38,197 bases of DNA. Origin: CAZQHK01 sp964593455 (GTDB taxonomy: Bacteria; Muiribacteriota; CAYSPT01). This document shows positions 8,530 through 15,653 of the stretch, piece by piece. Below the pieces are notes generated by a model. The model saw only the letters and a list, made by a program, of their open reading frames with translations, made no database searches and was not told the DNA's origin. The stretch spans positions 1-38,197 of the forward strand of contig CAZQHK010000041.1 in assembly GCA_964593455.1 (NCBI GenBank), in the 5' to 3' direction. How positions within the stretch are numbered: the first letter of the stretch is position 1; each line of letters opens with the position of its first letter. Made by a program: the position numbers and the translations under genes.

Positions 8530-9868
8530 AGTAGAGAATAGTGTTCATTTCTTCCACCATTGGAACGAGGTACCGCTCCGGACGGGCTTCGTTGCCCGCT
8601 TCCATCCATTCCTTCTCGAGATACATCGCATCCGCCAGCGCTTCACCCAGGATGTCCCGGCACTTGAACCAGGCCGATATCCGGGGTTCGAACTCCGAGT
8701 AGGGCAATTGATCGATGGCCGCTTTGGAACTCAAAGGCTGGGCCAGATAGTCCTCGAGTATCTCCAATCCGGAAAGACGCACCGGCATGTAGGTGGTATG
8801 TTCACTCCAGAATGCTGTTCGTTCGGTATCCGTGAACCATTTCACGAACTTCCAGGCGCCCCGGGTTTCGTGAGGATCTTTACCGGCAAAGAGAGCCACG
8901 TTAGTACCGGAGAGGACCGCCGCTTTTCTGTCTCTTCCCGGGAGTGGCGCCATCCCCCAATCAAACGAGATATCCTCTTCCAGATACACCTTGCTGACAC
9001 TGGAACCTTGAACGATTCCAACTGCCTGGGCAACGTAATCTTTCTGTCCTTCATACCCCATAGAGACGTATGCAACCTTGTGCTTGTACACCAGGTCCAT
9101 CATGAATCGAAGAGAATCGAGTCCGGCCGGAGAATCCAGGAGCACACGGTTCCCATCTTCACTCAACATGGTCCCACCGGCCTGAAATATCAGGCACTCG
9201 AACATCCATGGGTTGGCCGCAAAAGTGAATCCCCAGGTGTCGTTGATACCATCGCCATCAGTGTCCCTGGTGAGCTTTCGGCAGTAGTCGAGAAACTCGT
9301 CCCAGGTTTCAGGCGGGTGTTCGGGGTCAAGGCCGACTTTCCTGAACATATCTTTGTTGTAATACAACACCGGCATACTTTTGTTGAACGGCATGGACCA
9401 GATTTTGTCTTTAAATGTGATGTTCCGTCGCATGACAGGAACCAGGTCTTCCAGGAATTCCTTGTCTTCCTCAACGATTAAATTATCCAGGGGAAGAATG
9501 GAATCACCTTTGATCATCTTGGCCATCCATGACTCGTAAACCTGGGAGCAGTGAGGTGTGGTACCGGATATCAACGAAGCGATAAGTTTCTGCCTGAGAG
9601 ATTCGTAATGCCCCATGTACTGGGCGTCTATCACGTACTTGTTGCCCGGCAGCAAGTTGAACTCCGTGACCATCTTTTTCATGATCTTGCCGAGCTTCCC
9701 CCCCATACCATGCCAGAAGATGATCCGGGTCCTACCCTCCAGACTGATTTCGGTGCCGTCGTCCATAACTAAAACGGATGCCTTCTCCCGATCGAAGAAG
9801 ATTACCCAGCCGATCATGAGAAGTTCGATCACCAGGACCGAAATCACCGCCGCCTTCATAGGTTTCAT
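8519..9868 (-). CDS. ABC transporter extracellular solute-binding protein (family 1, UgpB/MalE-like)
   Basis: The 449-residue protein begins with one hydrophobic segment (residues ~5-25) that lacks an obvious lipobox and may stay as an anchor. It continues with IIFWHGMGG near residue 50, which resembles the WWHAMGG of UgpB-type glycerol-3-phosphate or sugar binding proteins. Further family features are PVLYYNKDMF, PETWDEF, AWKFVKWFT and a DTDGDGINDTWGF loop that may bind calcium. It would capture a carbohydrate-like solute in the periplasm and deliver it to the two permeases encoded just upstream. The gene lies 7 bases downstream of the second permease and overlaps the DHH gene. Substrate identity is not determined. 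No ATPase subunit is encoded nearby, so a shared MsmX/UgpC-type ATPase elsewhere is likely. Confidence 0.88.
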   Translation of the reverse strand: MKPMKAAVISVLVIELLMIGWVIFFDREKASVLVMDDGTEISLEGRTRIIFWHGMGGKLGKIMKKMVTEFNLLPGNKYVIDAQYMGHYESLRQKLIASLISGTTPHCSQVYESWMAKMIKGDSILPLDNLIVEEDKEFLEDLVPVMRRNITFKDKIWSMPFNKSMPVLYYNKDMFRKVGLDPEHPPETWDEFLDYCRKLTRDTDGDGINDTWGFTFAANPWMFECLIFQAGGTMLSEDGNRVLLDSPAGLDSLRFMMDLVYKHKVAYVSMGYEGQKDYVAQAVGIVQGSSVSKVYLEEDISFDWGMAPLPGRDRKAAVLSGTNVALFAGKDPHETRGAWKFVKWFTDTERTAFWSEHTTYMPVRLSGLEILEDYLAQPLSSKAAIDQLPYSEFEPRISAWFKCRDILGEALADAMYLEKEWMEAGNEARPERYLVPMVEEMNTILYYEK

Positions 9869-9875
9869 AATCCGT

Positions 9876-10982
9876 TTACTCTTTCATCCCCGAGCGGGAG
9901 ATACCCTCTATGAACTGTTTCTGGGCCAGGAAAAAACCGATGATCAAAGGAAGTATACAAAACGTCGAAGCCGCCATAAGCAGATGATACGATGTCCCCT
10001 CGGCGTCGCTGAAGGCCGCCAAACCAACCTGCACCGTTCTTAGCTTATCCGTATGGGTAACGATCAACGCCCAGAGGAAGCTGTTCCAGCTGCCGATAAA
10101 CGTGAATATCCCCAGTGTCATCATAGGCGCGATTGACAGCGGAAGCAGTATCCTGAAGAAAAAGCCCAGATCGGAACACCCGTCAATCTTGGACGCGTCA
10201 TACAGGTCGCGGGGCATGGTCATAAAAAATTGCCGGAGCAGGAATATCCCGAACACGGAAGCGATAAACGGTACGATCAGGGACAGGTACGTGTTTATCC
10301 ATCCCAGGTTGGCCAGGATCAGGTAATCCGGGACCAGAAGCGCCTGGTGGGGAATCATCATCGTCCCCAGGAAAAGCAGGAAAATGGCGTTGGAACCGGG
10401 GAACTTGAGAAAAGCGAAAGCAAAAGCAGCCAGGGCCGACGACAGTATTTGAACCGTCGTGGTCACCATGGCGATGAAACAACTATTAAAGAAGTACCGG
10501 CCGAACTTCTGAGCCGTCCAGGAAACCACATAATTGTGGAACAGATCGTTCCACTCCCGGATCCCCACCGCAAAGGCAAAATAGATGAACATAAGAAACA
10601 GGAATCCACCGGTTATGATCCGGGCCCGGGATTCATCGATTACGGGTTTCGGCCACTTCAACCGATTGGGGGGCCTGACCAAATAATACAACAGGATAGC
10701 AGCCATTACCAGTATGAGCACGAACAGATACCAGGGCTCGCTAAGAAGATAGCCGAAGAAGAAATCGAGTCTTTCGGAGGAAAATGTAGGAGGATAGGAC
10801 ATTACCTCCGTCGATTCCTTGAAAGACGTTGAAAGCATCCACAAGAAAGGAAAAATCATGCTTATGCCCAGGGTGATGAGAGCGAGATGGATGGTAATTT
10901 TCGGAATACGATTAAGAACCTTGTGATATATCTGCCCCCGCTGGTTCCCGAACCGTGGTTTCGTCATCTTACCGCTCATCAT
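9876..10982 (-). CDS. ABC sugar-type permease (UgpE/MalG-like) with an N-terminal membrane insertion
   Basis: This permease has 368 residues, about 90 more than the usual 270-280. The C-terminal two thirds are typical: RYFFNSCFIAMVTTTVQ, then the ATPase-contact EAA loop at PRDLYDASKIDGCSDLGFFFRI, and closing helices near GSWNSFLWALIV. The first helix (MIFPFLWMLSTSFK) is also normal. Between it and the core lie two additional hydrophobic segments (LFVLILVMAAILLYYLV and IITGGFLFLMFIYFAFAVG) that the family usually lacks. ATG at 10982 is preceded by GGAG at 7-base spacing. Together with the larger permease upstream it would form the membrane channel of a carbohydrate importer. Family assignment is firm; substrate is unknown. 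Confidence 0.9.
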   Translation of the reverse strand: MMSGKMTKPRFGNQRGQIYHKVLNRIPKITIHLALITLGISMIFPFLWMLSTSFKESTEVMSYPPTFSSERLDFFFGYLLSEPWYLFVLILVMAAILLYYLVRPPNRLKWPKPVIDESRARIITGGFLFLMFIYFAFAVGIREWNDLFHNYVVSWTAQKFGRYFFNSCFIAMVTTTVQILSSALAAFAFAFLKFPGSNAIFLLFLGTMMIPHQALLVPDYLILANLGWINTYLSLIVPFIASVFGIFLLRQFFMTMPRDLYDASKIDGCSDLGFFFRILLPLSIAPMMTLGIFTFIGSWNSFLWALIVTHTDKLRTVQVGLAAFSDAEGTSYHLLMAASTFCILPLIIGFFLAQKQFIEGISRSGMKE

Positions 10983-11004
10983 CTTCTGGCTCCGACTTTC
11001 CTAA

Positions 11005-11179
11005 CCCGAATAATTCACAAGTCTTCGTCGCGAGGTGAAGGAAATGGCCGCAGATACAAGGCGCGCGAAGAAAAAGGACCGGAGGCGTACCGGTCGGTAC
11101 GTCGAGGACCTTTTTCAAACGCAACGCAGTAGCTGTGGTCAGTTCCGAGCCGCAGCAGATTATTTGTGAATTATTCGGG
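11005..11179 (+). repeat. 175-bp inverted-repeat element between two permease genes (MITE-like)
   Basis: A perfect 16-bp inverted repeat, CCCGAATAATTCACAA at 11005-11020 and its reverse complement at 11164-11179, encloses about 143 bp with further internal symmetry. The internal parts are GAAAAAGG pairing with CCTTTTTC (about 11067-11122) and the hairpin CGTACC-GGTC-GGTACG inside it. The right arm ends exactly one base before the stop codon of the larger permease. The whole segment could fold into a long cruciform or RNA hairpin and may be a non-autonomous mobile element or an intra-operon processing/attenuation structure. No transposase is present. No flanking target duplication is obvious. 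Confidence 0.6.
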
Positions 11180-12568
11180 CTAAGCATAATGGACTTTCTT
11201 TTCCAGGAAGGTACGCTGGAGAATTGTCATCGTCATGATAATAGCAAACAATACCAGAGCCACTGCCGCCGAGTACCCCATCTCGAAATGTGCAAACGCT
11301 TTCTGATACAGGTAGAAAACAATAACTTTCGTGCTGCCAAGCGGTCCCCCCGTGGGAGTCATCATATACACCTGGGCGAACACCTGGAAAGAACCGATAG
11401 TCGACATGATCAAGACAAAAAAAGTGGTGGGTGAAATCAACGGCCAAGTGATATGCCGGAACCGGCCCCAAGCGCCGGCACCGTCAATTTTGGCCGCTTC
11501 ATACAGTTGCGCGGGCACATTTTGCAGGCCGGCCAGGAAGATAATGACATTGTGCCCCAGCCCTTTCCAAATGCTCATCACCATGATAGCAGGCATAGCC
11601 AGTTTCGGATGATTCAAATAGTCCTGCTTTTCCTCAAAGAAACTGAAAAACTCGTTAAGCCAATTGCCCGTGCTTCCCAGACCTCCGGAAGATGCCCACC
11701 GTATCAGCCCGATGAAAACTCCCACCCCCAGAAGGACGAAGCAACCGGTCAGCCAGGCGGGTTCGGCTCGTGTGGTCAATTTGATCAGCGCCCACAAGGC
11801 GAAAGCCGCCAGCCCGACCTTGATCAACAACACCATGACGATGTGCTGTTTCTGAAACTCTTCCAGACCGCACGCCAGCAAATGAGGATACGCAAATCCT
11901 GCCAACTTCCCGAGAAGCCAGGCGGCAAACAGGAAAAATGCCAGACGCATGATTCCCAGGTTCATCCTGGAAACAATTCCGTACACCGACCAGCAGACGG
12001 CGGCCAGCACCGCCAGAACACCGATGACATAAAACCAGGGGAGTACTGCCGATGGTGTGTTTCCCCCGGTCAAAAAGATTTTCTCTACAGGAGCCAGACA
12101 CACCTGGTAGAAGAGATTTTTTAGATAATTGAGCAGTCCGTAATTCTGTGGATGATAAAGCCACTTCCAAACCAGGGCAACGGCGTTGATAGCGGTCACC
12201 ACCGGCAGAAAGTAAAGTACCCGGTAGAACCCAAGCCCTTTAATTTTGGAGTTGAGCAACAGCGCAATGAGTAAAGCCAGGATGATACCCGTGGGAATGG
12301 TCCCAATAACATAGTAGACCGTGTTTCTCAGCGCCTGGAAAAACTCCGCGTCGGAGAACAGTCGGTTGTAGTTATATAAACCCACGTACGAAGCCGGTTC
12401 GGGAACAGCCTGCCGGAAAAAACTGAGGCCCAGCGTGTAAAATATAGGCAGTATGTGGAACACCAGTATGATTATCCCGGCGGGGAACAGGTACAGGTAG
12501 GCAGAGTACTGGTACTTACTTTTCTTGCCCGCCATTACCGGGATCGGCTGCTGCGCTTTCGATTCCAT
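11180..12568 (-). CDS. ABC sugar-type permease (UgpA/MalF-like) with a large membrane insertion
   Basis: This permease has 462 residues against the usual 290-310. The N-terminal third is classic UgpA/MalF: FPAGIIILVFHILPIFYTLGLSFF, then FQALRNTVYYVIGT and RVLYFLPVVTAINAVALVWKWLY. The C-terminal part has the EAA loop VPAQLYEAAKIDGAGAWGRFRHITWP, and GFRVLYF-type spacing is kept. Between WLYHPQNYGLLNYL and NWLNEFF, a loop of about 20 residues in homologues, sits about 150 extra residues containing around four hydrophobic helices (for example VIGVLAVLAAVCWSVYG and LTGCFVLLGVGVFIGLI). It is the first gene of the minus-strand operon, and the 175-bp inverted-repeat element separates it from the second permease. 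The insertion is in frame, and the flanking family motifs are intact, so this is not a frameshift. Confidence 0.9.
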   Translation of the reverse strand: MESKAQQPIPVMAGKKSKYQYSAYLYLFPAGIIILVFHILPIFYTLGLSFFRQAVPEPASYVGLYNYNRLFSDAEFFQALRNTVYYVIGTIPTGIILALLIALLLNSKIKGLGFYRVLYFLPVVTAINAVALVWKWLYHPQNYGLLNYLKNLFYQVCLAPVEKIFLTGGNTPSAVLPWFYVIGVLAVLAAVCWSVYGIVSRMNLGIMRLAFFLFAAWLLGKLAGFAYPHLLACGLEEFQKQHIVMVLLIKVGLAAFALWALIKLTTRAEPAWLTGCFVLLGVGVFIGLIRWASSGGLGSTGNWLNEFFSFFEEKQDYLNHPKLAMPAIMVMSIWKGLGHNVIIFLAGLQNVPAQLYEAAKIDGAGAWGRFRHITWPLISPTTFFVLIMSTIGSFQVFAQVYMMTPTGGPLGSTKVIVFYLYQKAFAHFEMGYSAAVALVLFAIIMTMTILQRTFLEKKVHYA

Positions 12569-12612
12569 TATTACTGAAGGCCTCGTTTATTCCAGTTATG
12601 GTACGTTGAAAG

Positions 12613-14046
12613 ATGGTTTCGATGGTACCATATACTCTCTTTAGTGTAAAGACTGGGAAAATCCATGACTTGCCGGACGGACGTAGGCTTGGTATCATGG
12701 TTCTCTGCATTGAAAACGGGGGTGATTGTGTCATCGTGGAGGACAACAACTCTAAAAAGCAATCTCCTCATTCTCCCGAGGAGATGAAACGCCTGAAAGA
12801 GGTGGCCGCAATGGTCAAATCAGGCGAACGGTCGGATATTCTTCGGCTTAAAGAGTTAGCTCTGCACGATTCCAATCCCAAGATACGCTATTACGCGAAG
12901 AAGGGTCTCCTCATTCTCAAAAGGAAATCAGGAACAATGCCGCCCGGTGACACCGTCCGAACCATTGACCCGAATAAGGTCATCATATTTCTTAAAGACC
13001 CGGACCCTGAAAAACGGATGAAGGCCTTGAAAGCAATTGTCCGGCACAAACTGACCGACCTTGTCCAAGAAGCAGCAGATCTCATACCCGATGAGAAAGA
13101 CATCAAAGTCAAGGCCACCATTGCCTCCTTGCTGGGAAAAATGGGCTTACCGGAACACCTGCTAGTACTCCTGCCGCTGCTCAAAGACAACGATTCCCGT
13201 GTGAGGGCAAACACTATCGCCGCGTGTGTTCGCTTGGATATAGAACACGCAGCTCCCGACATTATCCCCCTGCTCAAAGATGAAGATAACCGTTGCCGGG
13301 CTAATGCCGTGGCCGCGCTCAAAGAGATCGGCTCGCGAGAAGTCATCGATACCCTCAGGGGGATGCTCGCTTCCCACGAGGTGCACATGCAGGAAAGTGC
13401 CGCCTTCGTACTGGACGTCTTTCCTTTCAATCGAGTTAAAAGTCTCTTGTCCGAAGGAGCAAGAAGTGAATTCGCCATCATCCGCAACAGAATCCGGGCC
13501 GTCTTGGAACAGTTCGCTGACGAAGGCGAAGACGAGGCCGCTGAGCTGTTTATGACCCTGTATCCACAGGTGGATGAGGGGAAACCGATATCCGGCGCGG
13601 ATAAAACCGAACCGGATAGGGACGAGGCAGAGGAGATATTCGACCGGCTGGGAGAACTCGGATCGATGTACGGTGAATCCCAGTTATTGAAACAACGGCA
13701 AGCGACCGACGACCAGATGGTAGACAACCTGGAAGCCATTTCCCAGGAATCCTTCACCAGCTATGAAACAATTGTTCAGAACGAAAATGAAAAACAAGAA
13801 AGTATGCACAAAAAACTGTATGAACTGGAAGATATGTCGGCAGACGCGGAAAGCAACGATACCGACGAAGATGAACCCCTGCTAAAGTCTTTCAAAGCCT
13901 TGTCCGAGACGACTTCCCCGGCCAATGTGTTCTCCTATGAGAGGGAAATTGATATAAAGCCGAAATTGGAATCGACCGACCAGAAAACGGGAGGAATTGC
14001 CGATCCCAGTGAAGAAGTTTTTGAAAAATTGAGAAATATCGGGTAA
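12613..14046 (+). CDS. HEAT-repeat protein with acidic C-terminal tail
   Basis: The open frame is 477 residues, but the true start is uncertain: ATG 12613 and 12622, ATG 12697 and GTG 12736 are possible, and a weak promoter-like TATACT at 12631 favours a later start. From about residue 60 to 305 the protein is a run of PBS-lyase/HEAT-type helical repeats with motifs such as NPKIRYYAKKGLLIL, SRVRANTIAACVRL and NRCRANAVAALKEIG. The last 170 residues are acidic, low in hydrophobics and probably disordered (DDQMVDNLEAI, SNDTDEDEPLLKS). There is no signal peptide or membrane segment, so it is probably a cytoplasmic scaffold. Its repeats closely resemble those of the 1184-residue HEAT-TPR protein downstream, so the two are paralogous. 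Partner unknown. Confidence 0.82.
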   Translation: MVSMVPYTLFSVKTGKIHDLPDGRRLGIMVLCIENGGDCVIVEDNNSKKQSPHSPEEMKRLKEVAAMVKSGERSDILRLKELALHDSNPKIRYYAKKGLLILKRKSGTMPPGDTVRTIDPNKVIIFLKDPDPEKRMKALKAIVRHKLTDLVQEAADLIPDEKDIKVKATIASLLGKMGLPEHLLVLLPLLKDNDSRVRANTIAACVRLDIEHAAPDIIPLLKDEDNRCRANAVAALKEIGSREVIDTLRGMLASHEVHMQESAAFVLDVFPFNRVKSLLSEGARSEFAIIRNRIRAVLEQFADEGEDEAAELFMTLYPQVDEGKPISGADKTEPDRDEAEEIFDRLGELGSMYGESQLLKQRQATDDQMVDNLEAISQESFTSYETIVQNENEKQESMHKKLYELEDMSADAESNDTDEDEPLLKSFKALSETTSPANVFSYEREIDIKPKLESTDQKTGGIADPSEEVFEKLRNIG

Positions 14047-14127
14047 AATTGTTTACAGACAGAATCCCATTATGCAAATCGGGGTCAGGTCTATCTCCCG
14101 GATGGGAGAATTGAGGAGGGACATCAC

Positions 14128-14595
14128 ATGCTGACACTGGAAAAAATACTTATTCCCATCGATTTTTCTGACAGCGCCACCCTCGCTTTGAAATATGGAG
14201 CTACTCTCGTACTCGAACACGGCTCCAAACTTTATTTACTGGCGATCGTGGAAGAAGAAAAACCAGACATGGTCGGTCTCGAAGACCGCCTGGGAGTCAT
14301 TCAAAAATGGGCGCGGGAAAATTCGGAAAAAACCCGGGAACAGCTGGAAGCCCTCAGCAATGAGATGCTTCGTGATCTGGACCCCGTTACGATCGTCAGG
14401 GTGGGTAACGCCGCGGACGAAATCATGAAAGTAGCCCAGGATGAAAAGATCAATCTAATCGTGCTGGGTGCTCATGGCAAAAGCGGCTATAAGAAAGAAT
14501 GGCTGGGCGAAACCGCCTACCATGTTGTGAGAAAAGCGCCGTGTCCCGTTCTGACCGTAAAGCCACAGCAAGGAAGTGGATTTATAGCGGGCTGA
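14128..14595 (+). CDS. Universal stress protein (UspA family)
   Basis: This 155-residue protein has the single-domain Usp fold: the start KILIPIDFSDSATLALKYGATL, a central helical region, then LIVLGAHGKSGYKKEWLGETAYHVVRKAPCPVLTV. The ATP-binding signature G-x2-G-x9-G-[ST] is present except that the residue after the last Gly is Glu (GET), so nucleotide binding may be altered. GAGGAGGG lies 7 bases before the ATG, and a TCTCCC-GGAT-GGGAGA hairpin lies just before that site (about 14094-14109), which could affect initiation. It lies 81 bases downstream of the HEAT gene on the same strand, so the two may be co-transcribed. Its physiological cue cannot be read from sequence. Confidence 0.92.
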   Translation: MLTLEKILIPIDFSDSATLALKYGATLVLEHGSKLYLLAIVEEEKPDMVGLEDRLGVIQKWARENSEKTREQLEALSNEMLRDLDPVTIVRVGNAADEIMKVAQDEKINLIVLGAHGKSGYKKEWLGETAYHVVRKAPCPVLTVKPQQGSGFIAG

Positions 14596-14626
14596 CAGTA
14601 CAGTAATGCCGTAACAGCTGAATATC

Positions 14627-15373
14627 TCACAACCCTGGCGGCAAACTTGGCTTTGATGGAAAACCGCCGCGGCCGATCATAAACAGCTTCAAGCGGAAGA
14701 GCGTGAACACCGCCTTGAATACTTCGTCTTGGCTGATTTTCGATGTTCCCTCAACCCGGTTGATAAAGACGATGGGAACCTCCCCCACAGTCATGTCTTT
14801 CCACTGGAAGTAAAACAGTATCTCCACCAGAAAAGAATACCCGTTTGATTTGATTCGATCCAGGTTTAACCGTGCCAGCGCTTTTGCTTGATATAAACGA
14901 AATCCAGACGTACAGTCCCTGGCGTGAAGCCCAAGCAGGTTTCGGGCCAACTGGTTGGCGACACCGCTCAGGATGACCCGCCTAAACGGCCAGTTGCGCA
15001 CGCTGCCCCCGGGCACGTATCGTGAACCGATAACCAGATTACACCGGCCCGCCAGCTCCCTCATGGCGGGAATATGGCGCGGGTTGTGCGACATATCGCC
15101 ATCCATGGTTAAAATCTGATCGAAACCATGTTCCAGCCCGTAATGAAAACCGGCCACGTAGGCCGTTCCCAAACCCAGTTTTCCGGGCCGGTGAATGACA
15201 TGAATCCGAGGATTTTCCCGGCTCATCTCGTCCGCCAATTTACCGGTGCCGTCCGGAGAGTTATCGTCTACAACCAGAGCTTCGACATCACTTCCCTGAC
15301 GCAGGATCTCCGGAGCCAGAACGGGGAGATTAGCCTTCTCGTTGTAAGTTGGCACTATCACCAGGGCTTTCAT
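14627..15373 (-). CDS. GT2 glycosyltransferase, polyprenyl/dolichol-phosphate mannose synthase-like
   Basis: This 248-residue enzyme has the soluble DPM1-type GT-A fold: PTYNE (8-12), VVDDNSPDGTG (35-44), KLGLGTAYVAGF (65-76), the metal-binding DGD (91-93) in MDGDMSHNP, GSRYVPGG and the acceptor region CTSGFRLY. The family transfers mannose (or another hexose) from a nucleotide sugar to polyprenyl phosphate at the inner face of the membrane, providing a lipid-linked donor for envelope glycans or protein glycosylation. No C-terminal membrane domain is present, as in bacterial Ppm1-type enzymes. The gene is convergent with the universal stress protein gene (31 bp between stops) and divergent from the HEAT-TPR gene. 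The donor sugar is not determined. Confidence 0.9.
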   Translation of the reverse strand: MKALVIVPTYNEKANLPVLAPEILRQGSDVEALVVDDNSPDGTGKLADEMSRENPRIHVIHRPGKLGLGTAYVAGFHYGLEHGFDQILTMDGDMSHNPRHIPAMRELAGRCNLVIGSRYVPGGSVRNWPFRRVILSGVANQLARNLLGLHARDCTSGFRLYQAKALARLNLDRIKSNGYSFLVEILFYFQWKDMTVGEVPIVFINRVEGTSKISQDEVFKAVFTLFRLKLFMIGRGGFPSKPSLPPGL

Positions 15374-15583
15374 ATGGCAAAACCGCCTCTCGCCTTCGAA
15401 CTTAACCCGGAAAATACACTCGTTTTCTGATGCATTTTCCAGATTGAATTATAGAATTTCCTCCGCCTTCAGGTCAATACTACTTGAATCGTTATATTCA
15501 GGTTGAGAAGTTGAAATCTCACACCAGTGCTTTCTACTCCGATATTCCAGGGGATTGAAGTTTTACCGCGTTGACAGTATTGG

Positions 15584-15612
15584 TTGCGCCGTGTAGCATT
15601 TAGCACTATAAT
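15584..15612 (+). promoter_or_regulatory. Sigma-70-type promoter for the HEAT-TPR gene
   Basis: A perfect -10 hexamer TATAAT (15607-15612) stands 17 bases from a weak -35 TTGCGC (15584-15589), about 41 bases before the start codon at 15654. A better -35-like TTGACA lies at 15571-15576 but is 30 bases away from this -10, too far to pair with it. Confidence 0.55.
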
Positions 15613-15653
15613 CTAAAGTATACATGTGAAAAATCCGGAAGGACACTCGAATT

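Noticed and set aside
10969..11187. 72-codon minus-strand frame across the inverted-repeat element between the permeases
   Set aside because: It starts inside the end of one permease and covers the fold-back element; no ribosome site or recognisable product.
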